From contig NZ_ATTQ01000010.1 in assembly GCF_000419765.1 (NCBI RefSeq), positions 210,344 to 274,343 of the forward strand: a stretch of DNA of 64,000 bases. The letters are read 5' to 3'. The translations under genes and the position numbers were made by a program. The notes beneath the pieces are model-generated. The model did no database searches and was not told the DNA's origin. It saw only the letters and a program-made list of their open reading frames with translations. Shown piece by piece: positions 9,180 to 17,312 of the stretch. Source of the DNA: Rhizobium mongolense USDA 1844. GTDB lineage: Bacteria > Pseudomonadota > Alphaproteobacteria > Rhizobiales > Rhizobiaceae. The first letter of the stretch is position 1, and each line of letters opens with the position of its first letter.

Positions 9180-9296
9180 ATGAGCGCAGCAATCTTCCTA
9201 TTGAGCCTGTCGGCGATCGCATCCCTTGTCGTCTTCCGAAAGACCCCACGGCCGGCACCCCGGCGCGTCGTCGTACGGTCCAACCACCGCCGCTAA
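9180..9296 (+). CDS. Small membrane protein, 38 residues (hypothetical)
   Basis: Short open frame of 38 codons beginning at ATG 9180 with GAGGAA at 9165-9170. It encodes one hydrophobic helix (AAIFLLSLSAIASLVVF) followed by a very basic tail rich in Arg and Pro, the layout of a single-pass small membrane protein with the tail in the cytoplasm. It points toward glyQ and ends 9 bases before the glyQ stop. No family recognised; support is the ribosome site and the amphipathic layout only. Confidence 0.5.
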   Translation: MSAAIFLLSLSAIASLVVFRKTPRPAPRRVVVRSNHRR

Positions 9297-9305
9297 GCGG
9301 CATTC

Positions 9306-10265
9306 TCAGGCGGCGGCCCTGGCGATGTTCATGCCGCCGGCATCCGTCAACAGGAAGGCTTCACCGCAAGCCTTGGCGAGCGTGCGCACCCGCAGGATAT
9401 AGCTCTGACGCTCGGTGACCGAGATCACCCCGCGTGCATCCAAGAGGTTGAAGACGTGGCTTGCCTTGATGCACTGGTCGTAGGCTGGAAAAACGCACTT
9501 GTGCAGCAGCTGATTGGCATTGTCGCTCGGCGCACCAGCAGCGAGAAGCGCCTGGCACTCCTTCTCCGCATCGATGAAATGGCGATGCAGCATCTCGGTA
9601 TTGGCGAATTCGAAGTTGTGGCGTGAGTATTCCTGTTCGGCCTGCAGGAAGACTTCGCCGTAGCTGATCTTTTCGTCGCCTTCGCGACCGTTGAAGTTCA
9701 GGTCGTAGACGTTGTCGACGCCCTGCACATACATCGCCAGACGCTCGAGGCCATAGGTCAGTTCGCCAGCAACCGGCGCGCATTCGATGCCGCAGACCTG
9801 CTGGAAGTAAGTGAACTGCGAGACTTCCATGCCGTCGCACCAACACTCCCAGCCCAGCCCCCAGGCGCCGAGCGTCGGGCTTTCCCAGTCGTCTTCGACG
9901 AACCGGATGTCGTGCAGCAGCGGATCGAGGCCGATCGCCGCCAGCGAGCCGAGGTAAAGCTCCTGCAGGTTCGGCGGGTTCGGTTTCAAGATGACCTGGT
10001 ACTGGTAATAATGCTGCAGACGGTTTGGGTTTTCACCGTAGCGGCCGTCCGACGGACGGCGCGACGGCTGGACATAGGCAGCCTTCCACGGCTTCGGGCC
10101 GAGCGCGCGCAGCGTGGTTGCCGGATGGAACGTACCGGCGCCGACCTCCATGTCATAGGGCTGCAAAACCGCACAACCCTTGTCCGCCCAGTAGTTATGA
10201 AGCGTCAGGATTAGCGCCTGGAACGAGCGCTTCGGGTTCATATGGTCGGGGATCGATGCAGACAT
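9306..10265 (-). CDS. glyQ: Glycine--tRNA ligase alpha subunit
   Basis: Catalytic alpha chain of the alpha2-beta2 glycyl-tRNA synthetase; makes glycyl-adenylate and charges tRNA-Gly with GlyS. 319 residues. Family blocks are clear: SFQALILTLHNYWADKGC, QPYDMEVGAGTFHPATTLR, QPSRRPTDGRYGENPNR-like and GWECWCDGMEVSQFTYFQQ. ATG 10265 (MSASIPDHMNP) was chosen because homology begins there; the frame runs open upstream without family sequence. It is normally followed closely by glyS; here glyS is 7 kb away on the other strand. The genes upstream (sppA and two small genes) are on the same strand. Confidence 0.96.
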   Translation of the reverse strand: MSASIPDHMNPKRSFQALILTLHNYWADKGCAVLQPYDMEVGAGTFHPATTLRALGPKPWKAAYVQPSRRPSDGRYGENPNRLQHYYQYQVILKPNPPNLQELYLGSLAAIGLDPLLHDIRFVEDDWESPTLGAWGLGWECWCDGMEVSQFTYFQQVCGIECAPVAGELTYGLERLAMYVQGVDNVYDLNFNGREGDEKISYGEVFLQAEQEYSRHNFEFANTEMLHRHFIDAEKECQALLAAGAPSDNANQLLHKCVFPAYDQCIKASHVFNLLDARGVISVTERQSYILRVRTLAKACGEAFLLTDAGGMNIARAAA

Positions 10266-10479
10266 GGAGACAAGCCACCGGTTGCGTATTTTGCCGGACA
10301 GGTGCCATGGGAGAGGACAAGGGTCAATACATAACGTATGATCGGACCATGTTTTGGAAGGCGTTCCGTCACGAAGGTCAAGACAACGGTCACCTGTCTG
10401 ATGAACAGAGAAGTTGAGCGACTTTCCCATATCGAACCATAAGAAACGACGTCACCCCGGGCTCCGGGCAATTCCGGCT

Positions 10480-10638
10480 TCAGATAGAGCGGTCATTTGC
10501 TTCACTGTGGAGCGGGGTTAAGCACGCCACTATTCGAGAACCCGCCTCGTCGCGATCGAACTTGTAGTCGACCGGCAATTGCAGCCGGAAAGCGCGTATT
10601 CGTTCGAGAGCCTGCACGCGTACTTCAGCGGTCACCAT
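10480..10638 (-). CDS. Hypothetical 52-residue protein, translationally coupled
   Basis: Its ATG (10638-10636) overlaps the stop of the upstream 63-residue gene in a TGATG arrangement, which suggests translational coupling. The product starts MVTAEVRVQALERIRAFRLQ and continues LPVDYKFDRDEAGSR. The FDRDEA part recalls the tail of some small antitoxins (FDRxEANxR endings), after which the sequence here runs on for 18 residues; no toxin gene is adjacent. It may be a relic. The 214 bases between it and glyQ show no further gene. Confidence 0.4.
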   Translation of the reverse strand: MVTAEVRVQALERIRAFRLQLPVDYKFDRDEAGSRIVACLTPLHSEANDRSI

Positions 10639-10829
10639 CATTCATCCTCCCGCTTTACGCGGTATTCGCCGGTCACCGGATCCTTGACAAGCGTGCCGAC
10701 GGCGCCGGTCTGACGCTCCTTCTCGGCACGGCGGGATTTTTCCTGCAGGCGCTTGGCATCGGAGATGAAGCGGCGGTAGAGCCACCAGGCAGCGCCGACC
10801 AGGATTATGACTGTTATAAGCTGCGCCAT
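10638..10829 (-). CDS. Small single-pass membrane protein, hypothetical
   Basis: 63 residues: an N-terminal membrane helix (MAQLITVIILVGAAWWLYRR) then a charged helical stretch and a C-terminal VKDPVTGEYRV segment. ATG 10829 was chosen because of the purine-rich GAAAGGGAG before it; upstream in-frame codons give an unlikely Arg-rich extension. It begins 19 bases after the sppA stop, on the same strand, so it is probably co-transcribed with sppA. Function unknown. Confidence 0.75.
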   Translation of the reverse strand: MAQLITVIILVGAAWWLYRRFISDAKRLQEKSRRAEKERQTGAVGTLVKDPVTGEYRVKREDE

Positions 10830-10848
10830 CTCCCTTTCTCTTCTCCTC

Positions 10849-11709
10849 TCACAGTCCGTAGCGGCTCCACAATGCCTTTTCTTCCGCCGCTTCGACAAGT
10901 CCCGTCGCAAGACCTGATGCCAAGCCATCAATCGAGACGGGCGAGACACCGGGTATCCGCCGGCCGAAGAGGCTGCGGGCAGCGGTGACGAGCTGCAGTC
11001 TGGTTTTCGGGCCGTAGCGCCTCTTCAGTTCCTGGCGCATGTCGCCGAGGCTGTCGACGAGGCCGAGTTCGAGCCCGCGCGTGCCGCTCCAGAATAGGCC
11101 GGAAAAGACGGTTTCGTCATCCTTCAGTCTGCCGGCGCGGCGTTCGCGCACCATGGTGATGAAGACCTCGTGAATCTCGAGCTGAAGGGTCTTCAGATAT
11201 TCGATGTCCTTCTCCTTTTCAGGCTGGAAGGGATCGAGGATGACCTTATTTTCGCCGGCCGTATAGACGCGGCGCTCGACGCCGATCTTCTTGAGGAGTT
11301 CGGGGAAGCCGAAGCCGCCGGAAACGACGCCGATCGAACCGACGATAGAGGTCGGGTCGGCAATGATTTCATCGCCGGCAAGCGCGATCATGTAGCCGCC
11401 GGAGGCCGCCACATCCTCGACGAAGACCAGCACTTTCTTCTGCTTCTCACGGGCAAGCTCCCGGATGCGCGTGAAGATGAGCCGCGACTGAACTGGCGAA
11501 CCACCCGGCGAATTGACGGCAATGGCAACAGCGGGAGCTTCCTTGTCAGAGAAGGCCTTTTCCAGCACCGGTGCGACGTTGGCGAGATTGAGTATCGGGC
11601 GGAACTGGCCGCCGCCGCTCATGATTGCGCCCTGAAGTCTGACGACCGGGATGATCACCCCTTCCTTGCGGAAACGCTTCGGTACCAGTTTTCTCAAAAA
11701 TCCGGCCAT
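10849..11709 (-). CDS. Signal peptide peptidase SppA-type S49 serine protease
   Basis: 286-residue short S49 family peptidase. Marks: VNSPGGSPVQS (66-75), AASGGYMIAL (101-110) with the likely nucleophile Ser103, and ADPTSIVGSIGV (118-129). Lys155 in AGENKVILDP is the likely general base of a Ser-Lys dyad. Like other short forms it has a single S49 domain; an N-terminal membrane helix is not obvious (the start is MAGFLRKLVPKRFRKEG), so it may be peripheral or cytoplasmic. It probably degrades cleaved signal peptides or membrane proteins. Divergent from mntH. Confidence 0.88.
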   Translation of the reverse strand: MAGFLRKLVPKRFRKEGVIIPVVRLQGAIMSGGGQFRPILNLANVAPVLEKAFSDKEAPAVAIAVNSPGGSPVQSRLIFTRIRELAREKQKKVLVFVEDVAASGGYMIALAGDEIIADPTSIVGSIGVVSGGFGFPELLKKIGVERRVYTAGENKVILDPFQPEKEKDIEYLKTLQLEIHEVFITMVRERRAGRLKDDETVFSGLFWSGTRGLELGLVDSLGDMRQELKRRYGPKTRLQLVTAARSLFGRRIPGVSPVSIDGLASGLATGLVEAAEEKALWSRYGL

Positions 11710-11809
11710 TTCAAATCCTTCTCGCTCTCGGCATCGCAATCCATGTATGCAATGGAGCAGCAAACGCAATGGGCCACCTTCCCAACATGCATCCGATTTT
11801 CCATTTTGC

Positions 11810-11830
11810 GAATGACTTGCATTATCATTC
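11810..11830. promoter_or_regulatory. Candidate Mur/Fur-type operator upstream of mntH
   Basis: A 21-base inverted repeat GAATGA-N9-TCATTC in the sppA/mntH divergent region, 50 bases before the mntH start. The arms and size match Fur-family operators; in rhizobia the Fur homologue Mur represses manganese uptake genes in response to Mn(II). The symmetry is seen; binding by Mur is inference. Confidence 0.55.
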
Positions 11831-11880
11831 TAATCGGGCATAGTGCACGGCATTGGTCCCACAAGCGGTAATCATATGTT

Positions 11881-13212
11881 TTGAATCGTACTCCAAAAGG
11901 TGGCTGGCGACACGACCGCGAAGAAGCCTCGCTTTCAGACGTTTATCGCACGATCGGCACAGGCCGCCCGGGATCGAAACTCCGGCGGATTGCCGCCTTT
12001 GCCGGCCCTGGCTACATGGTCGCGGTCGGCTATATGGATCCCGGAAACTGGGCGACCTCGCTCGCCGGCGGCTCGAAATTCGGCTACGCGCTGCTGACTG
12101 TGGCACTGCTTTCGAACCTCATGGCGATCGTGCTGCAAGCGCTTTGCGCCCGGCTTGCCATCGCTTCTGGCCGCGATCTGGCGCAGGCCTGCCGGGACGC
12201 CTTCCCGAAATTCGTTTCTGTACCGCTCTGGGCCTTTGCGGAAATCGCAATCATCGCAACGGACATTGCCGAGGTGATCGGCACCGCAATCGGCCTCAAC
12301 CTGATCTTCGGCGTTCCTCTGGAACTCGGCGTGCTGATTACGGCGCTCGACGTTTTCCTTATCCTCTATCTGCAAAAGCTCGGCTTCCGCTGGATCGAAG
12401 CGTTCATCATCACGCTGCTCGGCGTCATTGCGCTGTGCTTCGGCGTACAGATCTTCCTCGCCGACCCGCAGTGGGGCGCCGTCATCACGGGCTTCTTCCC
12501 GACGACGGAAATCGTCAGCAACCCGGAAATGCTCTATCTGGCGCTCGGCATTCTCGGCGCGACCGTCATGCCACACAATCTCTATCTTCATTCCGGCATC
12601 GTGCAGACCCGCGCCTACGGCCACACAGTGCCGGAAAAACGGGAAGCGCTGACCTATGCGACGATCGACTCGACCTTTGCGCTCTGCTTTGCGCTGCTGA
12701 TCAACGCCTCGATCCTGATCCTGGCCGCAGCCGCATTCAACGCCCACGGCCGGACGGACATCGTCGAACTCGGGGAGGCGCACTCGCTGCTGTCACCGCT
12801 GCTCGGGCTTGCAATCGCACCCACGCTTTTCGGCATCGCCCTGCTCTGTTGCGGCCTGAATTCGACCGTGACGGCGACGCTTGCGGGCCAGATCGTCATG
12901 GAAGGCTTCCTGAAGATCAAGCTTCAGCCATGGGTGCGCCGTCTGATCACCCGCGCCATCGCAATCGTGCCGGCAGCGATCGTGACGATCTGGTACGGCA
13001 ACCAGGGCACGGCACAATTGCTGATCCTGACGCAGGTCGTGCTTAGCCTGCAGCTTTCCTTCGCCGTCTTCCCGCTGGTGATGTTCACCGCCAGCAAGGC
13101 GAAGATGGGCGAGCTCGTCGCGCCGCGCTGGCTGAGCACTATTGCCTATGTGATCGCAGTGGTGATCGCCGGATTGAACATCAAGCTGCTTATCGACTTC
13201 GTGACCGGCTAA
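11881..13212 (+). CDS. mntH: Nramp manganese (divalent metal) transporter
   Basis: 443-residue Nramp protein: proton-coupled uptake of Mn(II), possibly Fe(II), across the inner membrane. Eleven or so hydrophobic helices; the metal-binding DPGNWATS in helix 1 and GATVMPHNLYLHS in helix 6 are intact. The start codon is TTG 11881; no in-frame ATG precedes the conserved WRHDREEASLS-like N-terminus. Its 3' end overlaps the convergent trmN6 gene by 23 bases. Probable Mn-dependent repression through the palindrome at 11810-11830. Confidence 0.95.
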   Translation: MNRTPKGGWRHDREEASLSDVYRTIGTGRPGSKLRRIAAFAGPGYMVAVGYMDPGNWATSLAGGSKFGYALLTVALLSNLMAIVLQALCARLAIASGRDLAQACRDAFPKFVSVPLWAFAEIAIIATDIAEVIGTAIGLNLIFGVPLELGVLITALDVFLILYLQKLGFRWIEAFIITLLGVIALCFGVQIFLADPQWGAVITGFFPTTEIVSNPEMLYLALGILGATVMPHNLYLHSGIVQTRAYGHTVPEKREALTYATIDSTFALCFALLINASILILAAAAFNAHGRTDIVELGEAHSLLSPLLGLAIAPTLFGIALLCCGLNSTVTATLAGQIVMEGFLKIKLQPWVRRLITRAIAIVPAAIVTIWYGNQGTAQLLILTQVVLSLQLSFAVFPLVMFTASKAKMGELVAPRWLSTIAYVIAVVIAGLNIKLLIDFVTG

Positions 13213-13981
13213 GCCTTGCATAGGCCGCGCGGCCATTGTTCAGATCGTCGACGAAGGGGGAGAATTTATGCGTTCCTTCTTCGTGCATGATAAGGGGTGC
13301 GCGCAATGAAAGCCGCGCCCGCGACCCCTTGATCGCCGTCACCAGGATGCGGACGGCATTCTCACCTTTGCGCGGATGGATGGCGGTAATCTCGATGCCG
13401 CCGAAGCGCCTGCCGCAGCCGGTGATGATGTCGGCGATCGATTCCGGCCGCGCAATCAGCGACAATTGCCCGCCGGGGATCATGATCGCGCCGGCGGTAC
13501 GAATCCACCTTTCGAAAAGACCATCCGTCATCGCATGCGCTTCAGCCTTCAGTGCATCCGGCGTTCGCCGGTCAGCCGCGTCGTTGAAAGGCGGGTTCAT
13601 GATGACATGATGGAAGACCTCGTCGGCAAGGCCTGCGTCGTTGCGCGCCTTTGCCGTGAGCGTCACATCCGCCTCGACGACCGAAACGCGACCGGCCACA
13701 TGGGCGTTTTCCGGCAAGGCCATGCTTCGGCGGGCATAATCGGCCATTTCCGAAGAGCGTTCGAAAAGCACGGCCTGCGCCTTCTGCAGCCGGCAGACCA
13801 CGGCCAGTCCGGCAGCACCGGCGCCGGCGCCAAGATCGGCAACCTTGATTGCACGGTCATCGGCAACGAGTGCTGCGAGCAGCATGGCATCCATGCCCGA
13901 ACGGTGCCCCCTGCCCTTCGGCTGGACGATGTAAAAGCCGCCGCGATGGAAGGCATCGATCGTGTCGGAAGCGCCGTTCAT
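13190..13981 (-). CDS. trmN6: tRNA1(Val) (adenine(37)-N6)-methyltransferase-like protein
   Basis: SAM-dependent methyltransferase of the TrmN6/YfiC type. Visible: a GFYIVQPKGRGHRSGMDAML lead-in typical of the family, the SAM loop VADLGAGAGAAGLAV, and the catalytic NPPF motif (MNPPFND). In E. coli this enzyme makes m6A37 in tRNA1-Val. About 263 residues from ATG 13981; GTG 13987 is an alternative. It follows the DUF2007 gene by 7 bases and is probably co-transcribed. The 3' end overlaps mntH. Confidence 0.88.
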   Translation of the reverse strand: MNGASDTIDAFHRGGFYIVQPKGRGHRSGMDAMLLAALVADDRAIKVADLGAGAGAAGLAVVCRLQKAQAVLFERSSEMADYARRSMALPENAHVAGRVSVVEADVTLTAKARNDAGLADEVFHHVIMNPPFNDAADRRTPDALKAEAHAMTDGLFERWIRTAGAIMIPGGQLSLIARPESIADIITGCGRRFGGIEITAIHPRKGENAVRILVTAIKGSRARLSLRAPLIMHEEGTHKFSPFVDDLNNGRAAYARLSRSRSR

Positions 13982-13988
13982 GGCCACA

Positions 13989-14216
13989 TCATTTCGCGAT
14001 ACGCAATTCGCCGGCGAGACCGGCATCCGTCAGGATGCGGCGAGCCTGATCGGCTCGCTCCTCCTCGACGAGCAGACGGCGCGGCAGCATGCCGAGCGAG
14101 CCCTCAAGAATGCTCATATCCTGATCCGCGACAAAGCAGTGAATTCCCGCATCCTTCAGAAGACTCTGCGCATAGGACAATAGAACAGGGTCATTGGCGC
14201 GGATAAGTTCATGCAT
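13989..14216 (-). CDS. DUF2007 domain-containing protein
   Basis: 75-residue protein with the DUF2007 (putative signal transducing protein) pattern: an N-terminal ELIRANDPVLLSYAQSLLKDAGI helix-strand, then a central VADQDMSILEGSLGMLPRRLLV block and an EEERADQARRIL helix. Function not known; such domains may bind small ligands. It is directly upstream of trmN6 and divergent from the polyprenyl synthase gene. Confidence 0.85.
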   Translation of the reverse strand: MHELIRANDPVLLSYAQSLLKDAGIHCFVADQDMSILEGSLGMLPRRLLVEEERADQARRILTDAGLAGELRIAK

Positions 14217-14324
14217 TTGCGGTCAATTCCCTTTCAATTCTGTGTTGCGCGACAATTCACCCCTTGCCGCTTCAATCGCCCCTTTCTATTGTCAATCCCA
14301 CAGAATGAACAGGAGTCCGGGTCG

Positions 14325-15341
14325 TTGGGCGTGGTCATACCGCTTGAAGAAAGCAAAAACAAACTGGCATCCGTCAAGCCGCTGGTCGATTTGACACGGG
14401 CGGACATGGAGCGGGTCAACCAGCTTATCCTTTCGAAGGCCGGTTCCGACGTGCAGATGATTCCGGAGGTCGCAAATCACCTGATCTCTTCCGGCGGCAA
14501 GCGCCTGCGCCCAATGCTGACGCTCGCATCGGCCTGTCTCTTCGACTATAGAGGCGAAAACCATGTCAAGCTCGCGACCAGCGTCGAGTTCATGCACACG
14601 GCAACGCTGCTGCATGACGACGTCGTCGACGAAAGCGATCTACGCCGCGGCAAATCAACAGCGCGCACGATCTGGGGCAACCAGGCGAGCGTTCTCGTTG
14701 GCGATTTCCTGCTCGGTCAGGCCTTCCGCATGATGGTGGATGTCGGCTCACTCGATGCGCTCGATGTCCTTTCGTCGGCTGCCTGCGTCATTGCCGAAGG
14801 AGAAGTGCTGCAGCTTTCGGTCGCCAAGAACATGGAGACGACGGAGGACGACTATCTTTCCGTTATCCGGGCCAAGACGGCAGCACTCTTTGCCGCTGCT
14901 GCCGAAGTCGGCCCGATCGTCGCAGACGCCGGCAAATCAGGCCGCAATGCGCTGAAATCCTACGGCATGAATCTCGGCCTCGCCTTCCAGCTTGTCGATG
15001 ACGCGCTGGATTACGGCGGCAAGGCTGCGGATCTCGGCAAGAATGTCGGCGACGACTTCCGCGAAGGCAAGATCACGCTTCCCGTCATCCTCGCCTATCG
15101 CCGCGGAACGCAGGACGAGCGCGCCTTCTGGCGCGATGCGATCGAAGGCGGCAACAGCAGCGATGCCAACCTGGAAAAGGCCCTCGGCCTGATCACCAAA
15201 TACGGCACGCTGAACGACACGATCTCGCGAGCCGTTCATTACGGCACGATCGCCCGCGACGCGCTGGCGCCGCTCCCCGAAACGGCCTGGAAATCGGCCC
15301 TCATGGAAGTGATCGATTTCTGCATCGAGCGGGTCAACTGA
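14325..15341 (+). CDS. Polyprenyl (octa/decaprenyl) diphosphate synthase
   Basis: 338-residue trans-prenyltransferase that elongates FPP/GPP with IPP to the side chain of ubiquinone (C40-C50). The first aspartate-rich motif is LLHDDVVDESDLRRG and the second is QLVDDALDYGG; GGKRLRPML is also present. The start is TTG 14325 (giving MGVVIPLEESKNK), supported by AGGAG at 14311-14315; frame upstream of it is not conserved. It is followed, after 117 bases, by the TPR gene and ispE, so two isoprenoid genes lie together. Exact chain length cannot be read from sequence. Confidence 0.93.
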   Translation: MGVVIPLEESKNKLASVKPLVDLTRADMERVNQLILSKAGSDVQMIPEVANHLISSGGKRLRPMLTLASACLFDYRGENHVKLATSVEFMHTATLLHDDVVDESDLRRGKSTARTIWGNQASVLVGDFLLGQAFRMMVDVGSLDALDVLSSAACVIAEGEVLQLSVAKNMETTEDDYLSVIRAKTAALFAAAAEVGPIVADAGKSGRNALKSYGMNLGLAFQLVDDALDYGGKAADLGKNVGDDFREGKITLPVILAYRRGTQDERAFWRDAIEGGNSSDANLEKALGLITKYGTLNDTISRAVHYGTIARDALAPLPETAWKSALMEVIDFCIERVN

Positions 15342-15458
15342 TCAAAGGTCCTTGATCGCGGGCTGATTTTCTTGCAGGGCCGCTTCAAAAAAGCCATCCT
15401 ATTGTGAATCAGTCTTTTCAACTGATTTCGCAGCCGGCCGGATGAATCGGCTGCCCTG

Positions 15459-17306
15459 ATGAAAGGTTTTCTAATGCGGCAGAGATATGCCATCCGTCTT
15501 CTTTCGAGCGCAGCGCTTGCAGCGGTCATTTCGCTCGGCGCGCTTGGCGGCGTGAATGCCGAAGAAGCGGCCAAGACGGACGATGCCAGCAGGAACGTGA
15601 TCTTCGACCCGGATACGGTCGGTACTTTCGCAGGCGCATTTCTCGCTGCCCGCACGGCCGATGTCGATCACGACTACAAGACGGCGATCGAGCTCTACAA
15701 GAAGGCCCTCCAGATCGAGCCGGGCAACCCGGAGATCCGCCAGCGCCTGATGATCTCGCTGCTTTTGAACGGCAATATCGAAGATGGCGTGAAATATGCC
15801 AACGACCTGAAGAAGGATCCTTCCGTCGAGCGCATCACCACCGTCGTGCGCAGCATGGACGCGATGCGCCGCGGCGAGTTCAAGACCGCCGAAGCGATCC
15901 TGAAATATGACGGCCCGAACGACCTCGACCGCATGATGAACGACCTTTTGCTCGCCTGGGCGCGCGCCGGCGCCGGTCGCAACAAGGAAGCTCTTTCGAT
16001 GGTCGAGAAGATGAAGGGCCCGGAATGGTTCGGCATCTTCCAGAACTATCATGCGGGCGCAATTGCGATCGTAACCGGCAACGTGGCGGCCGCGCGCAGA
16101 CATCTGAACGATGCGGTGCTTGACAAGGATGGCGGCGCGACCGCACCCGACACCTTCATGCGCGCTGTCATGGCGCTTGCCCGCCTCGAAGCATCCCAAG
16201 GCAATAAGCAGAAGGCGCTCGACGCGATCTCGGTCGGCGACAACATGCTGCCGAACTATGCGCCGCTGAATGCGCTGCGCCAGAGCATCGAGAAGGGCGA
16301 AAAGCCGGAACAGCAGGTGCGCAACGCCGCGCAGGGCGCTGCCGCCGTGCTTTTCTCCATCGGCAGCGCTTTGAACCGCGACGGCGCCGAAGACATCGTC
16401 TCGCTCTATCTGCAGACGGCCAATACGCTTGACCCGAACAGCGCCGATACGCTGGTCCTTCTCGGCGGCATTGCTGAAAAGCAGGAACAGACGGACCGCG
16501 CCATCGAATTCTACAGGCGCGTGCCGGAAAACTCGCCAATGCGACGCATCTCCGAGCTTCAGCTCGGCCTTGCCCTGGCACAGGGCGGCAAGACCGACGA
16601 GGCACGCAAACACCTCAAGGCGCTGATCGTTTCTGACCCGAAGGACGTCCGCTCCTATCTTGCCTATGGCAGCGTGCTTTCCGACGCCAAGGATTATGCG
16701 GAAATGGCGGCGAATTACGACAAGGCGGTGGAGGTGATCGGCCCGCTGCCGCGCCGCGCCGACTGGACAGTCTTCTTCCAGCGCGGAATCGCCTATGAAC
16801 GCCTGAAGAAGTGGGACCAGGCCGAGCCGAACTTCCGCAAAGCGCTCGACCTCAATCCGGATCAGCCGCAGGTTCTCAACTATCTCGGCTATTCATGGAT
16901 CGACATGAACCGCAACCTCGACGAAGGCCTGGCGATGATCAAGAAGGCCGTCGACCTGCGTCCGGACGACGGCTACATCATCGACTCGCTCGGCTGGGCC
17001 TATTACCGCCTGAACCGTTACGACGATGCAGTTGCCGAACTGGAAAAGGCCGCCGAGATCAAAGCCGGTGATGCGACGATCAACGACCATCTGGGCGACG
17101 CCTACTGGCGCGTCGGACGCAAGCTCGAGGCCGTTTATCAGTGGAACCGGGCGCTAAGTTCGGCGCCGGAAGAGACCGAGATTCCGAGAATCAAGGACAA
17201 GATCGCGAACGGTCTGACGTCGGACAACGACGACGCCAAGGCGGCCGACAAGAAGCAGCCCGATCCGGCGCCTGTTACGCCGCCGCCGGCCGACAAGAAG
17301 TCCTGA
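15459..17306 (+). CDS. Exported tetratricopeptide repeat protein
   Basis: 615 residues: an N-terminal signal peptide (RQRYAIRLLSSAALAAVISL, cleavage near NAEE), then TPR units in two blocks at roughly 60-150 and 320-570 (for example AIELYKKALQIEPGNPEIRQ and AEPNFRKALDLNPDQPQVLN), and a Lys/Pro/Ala-rich tail. Such proteins act as periplasmic or outer-membrane-associated scaffolds; the partner is unknown. ATG 15459 or ATG 15474 are both possible, the latter having AAAGG in front. ispE starts 6 bases after its stop, indicating one operon. Confidence 0.88.
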   Translation: MKGFLMRQRYAIRLLSSAALAAVISLGALGGVNAEEAAKTDDASRNVIFDPDTVGTFAGAFLAARTADVDHDYKTAIELYKKALQIEPGNPEIRQRLMISLLLNGNIEDGVKYANDLKKDPSVERITTVVRSMDAMRRGEFKTAEAILKYDGPNDLDRMMNDLLLAWARAGAGRNKEALSMVEKMKGPEWFGIFQNYHAGAIAIVTGNVAAARRHLNDAVLDKDGGATAPDTFMRAVMALARLEASQGNKQKALDAISVGDNMLPNYAPLNALRQSIEKGEKPEQQVRNAAQGAAAVLFSIGSALNRDGAEDIVSLYLQTANTLDPNSADTLVLLGGIAEKQEQTDRAIEFYRRVPENSPMRRISELQLGLALAQGGKTDEARKHLKALIVSDPKDVRSYLAYGSVLSDAKDYAEMAANYDKAVEVIGPLPRRADWTVFFQRGIAYERLKKWDQAEPNFRKALDLNPDQPQVLNYLGYSWIDMNRNLDEGLAMIKKAVDLRPDDGYIIDSLGWAYYRLNRYDDAVAELEKAAEIKAGDATINDHLGDAYWRVGRKLEAVYQWNRALSSAPEETEIPRIKDKIANGLTSDNDDAKAADKKQPDPAPVTPPPADKKS

Positions 17307-17312
17307 CGACCC

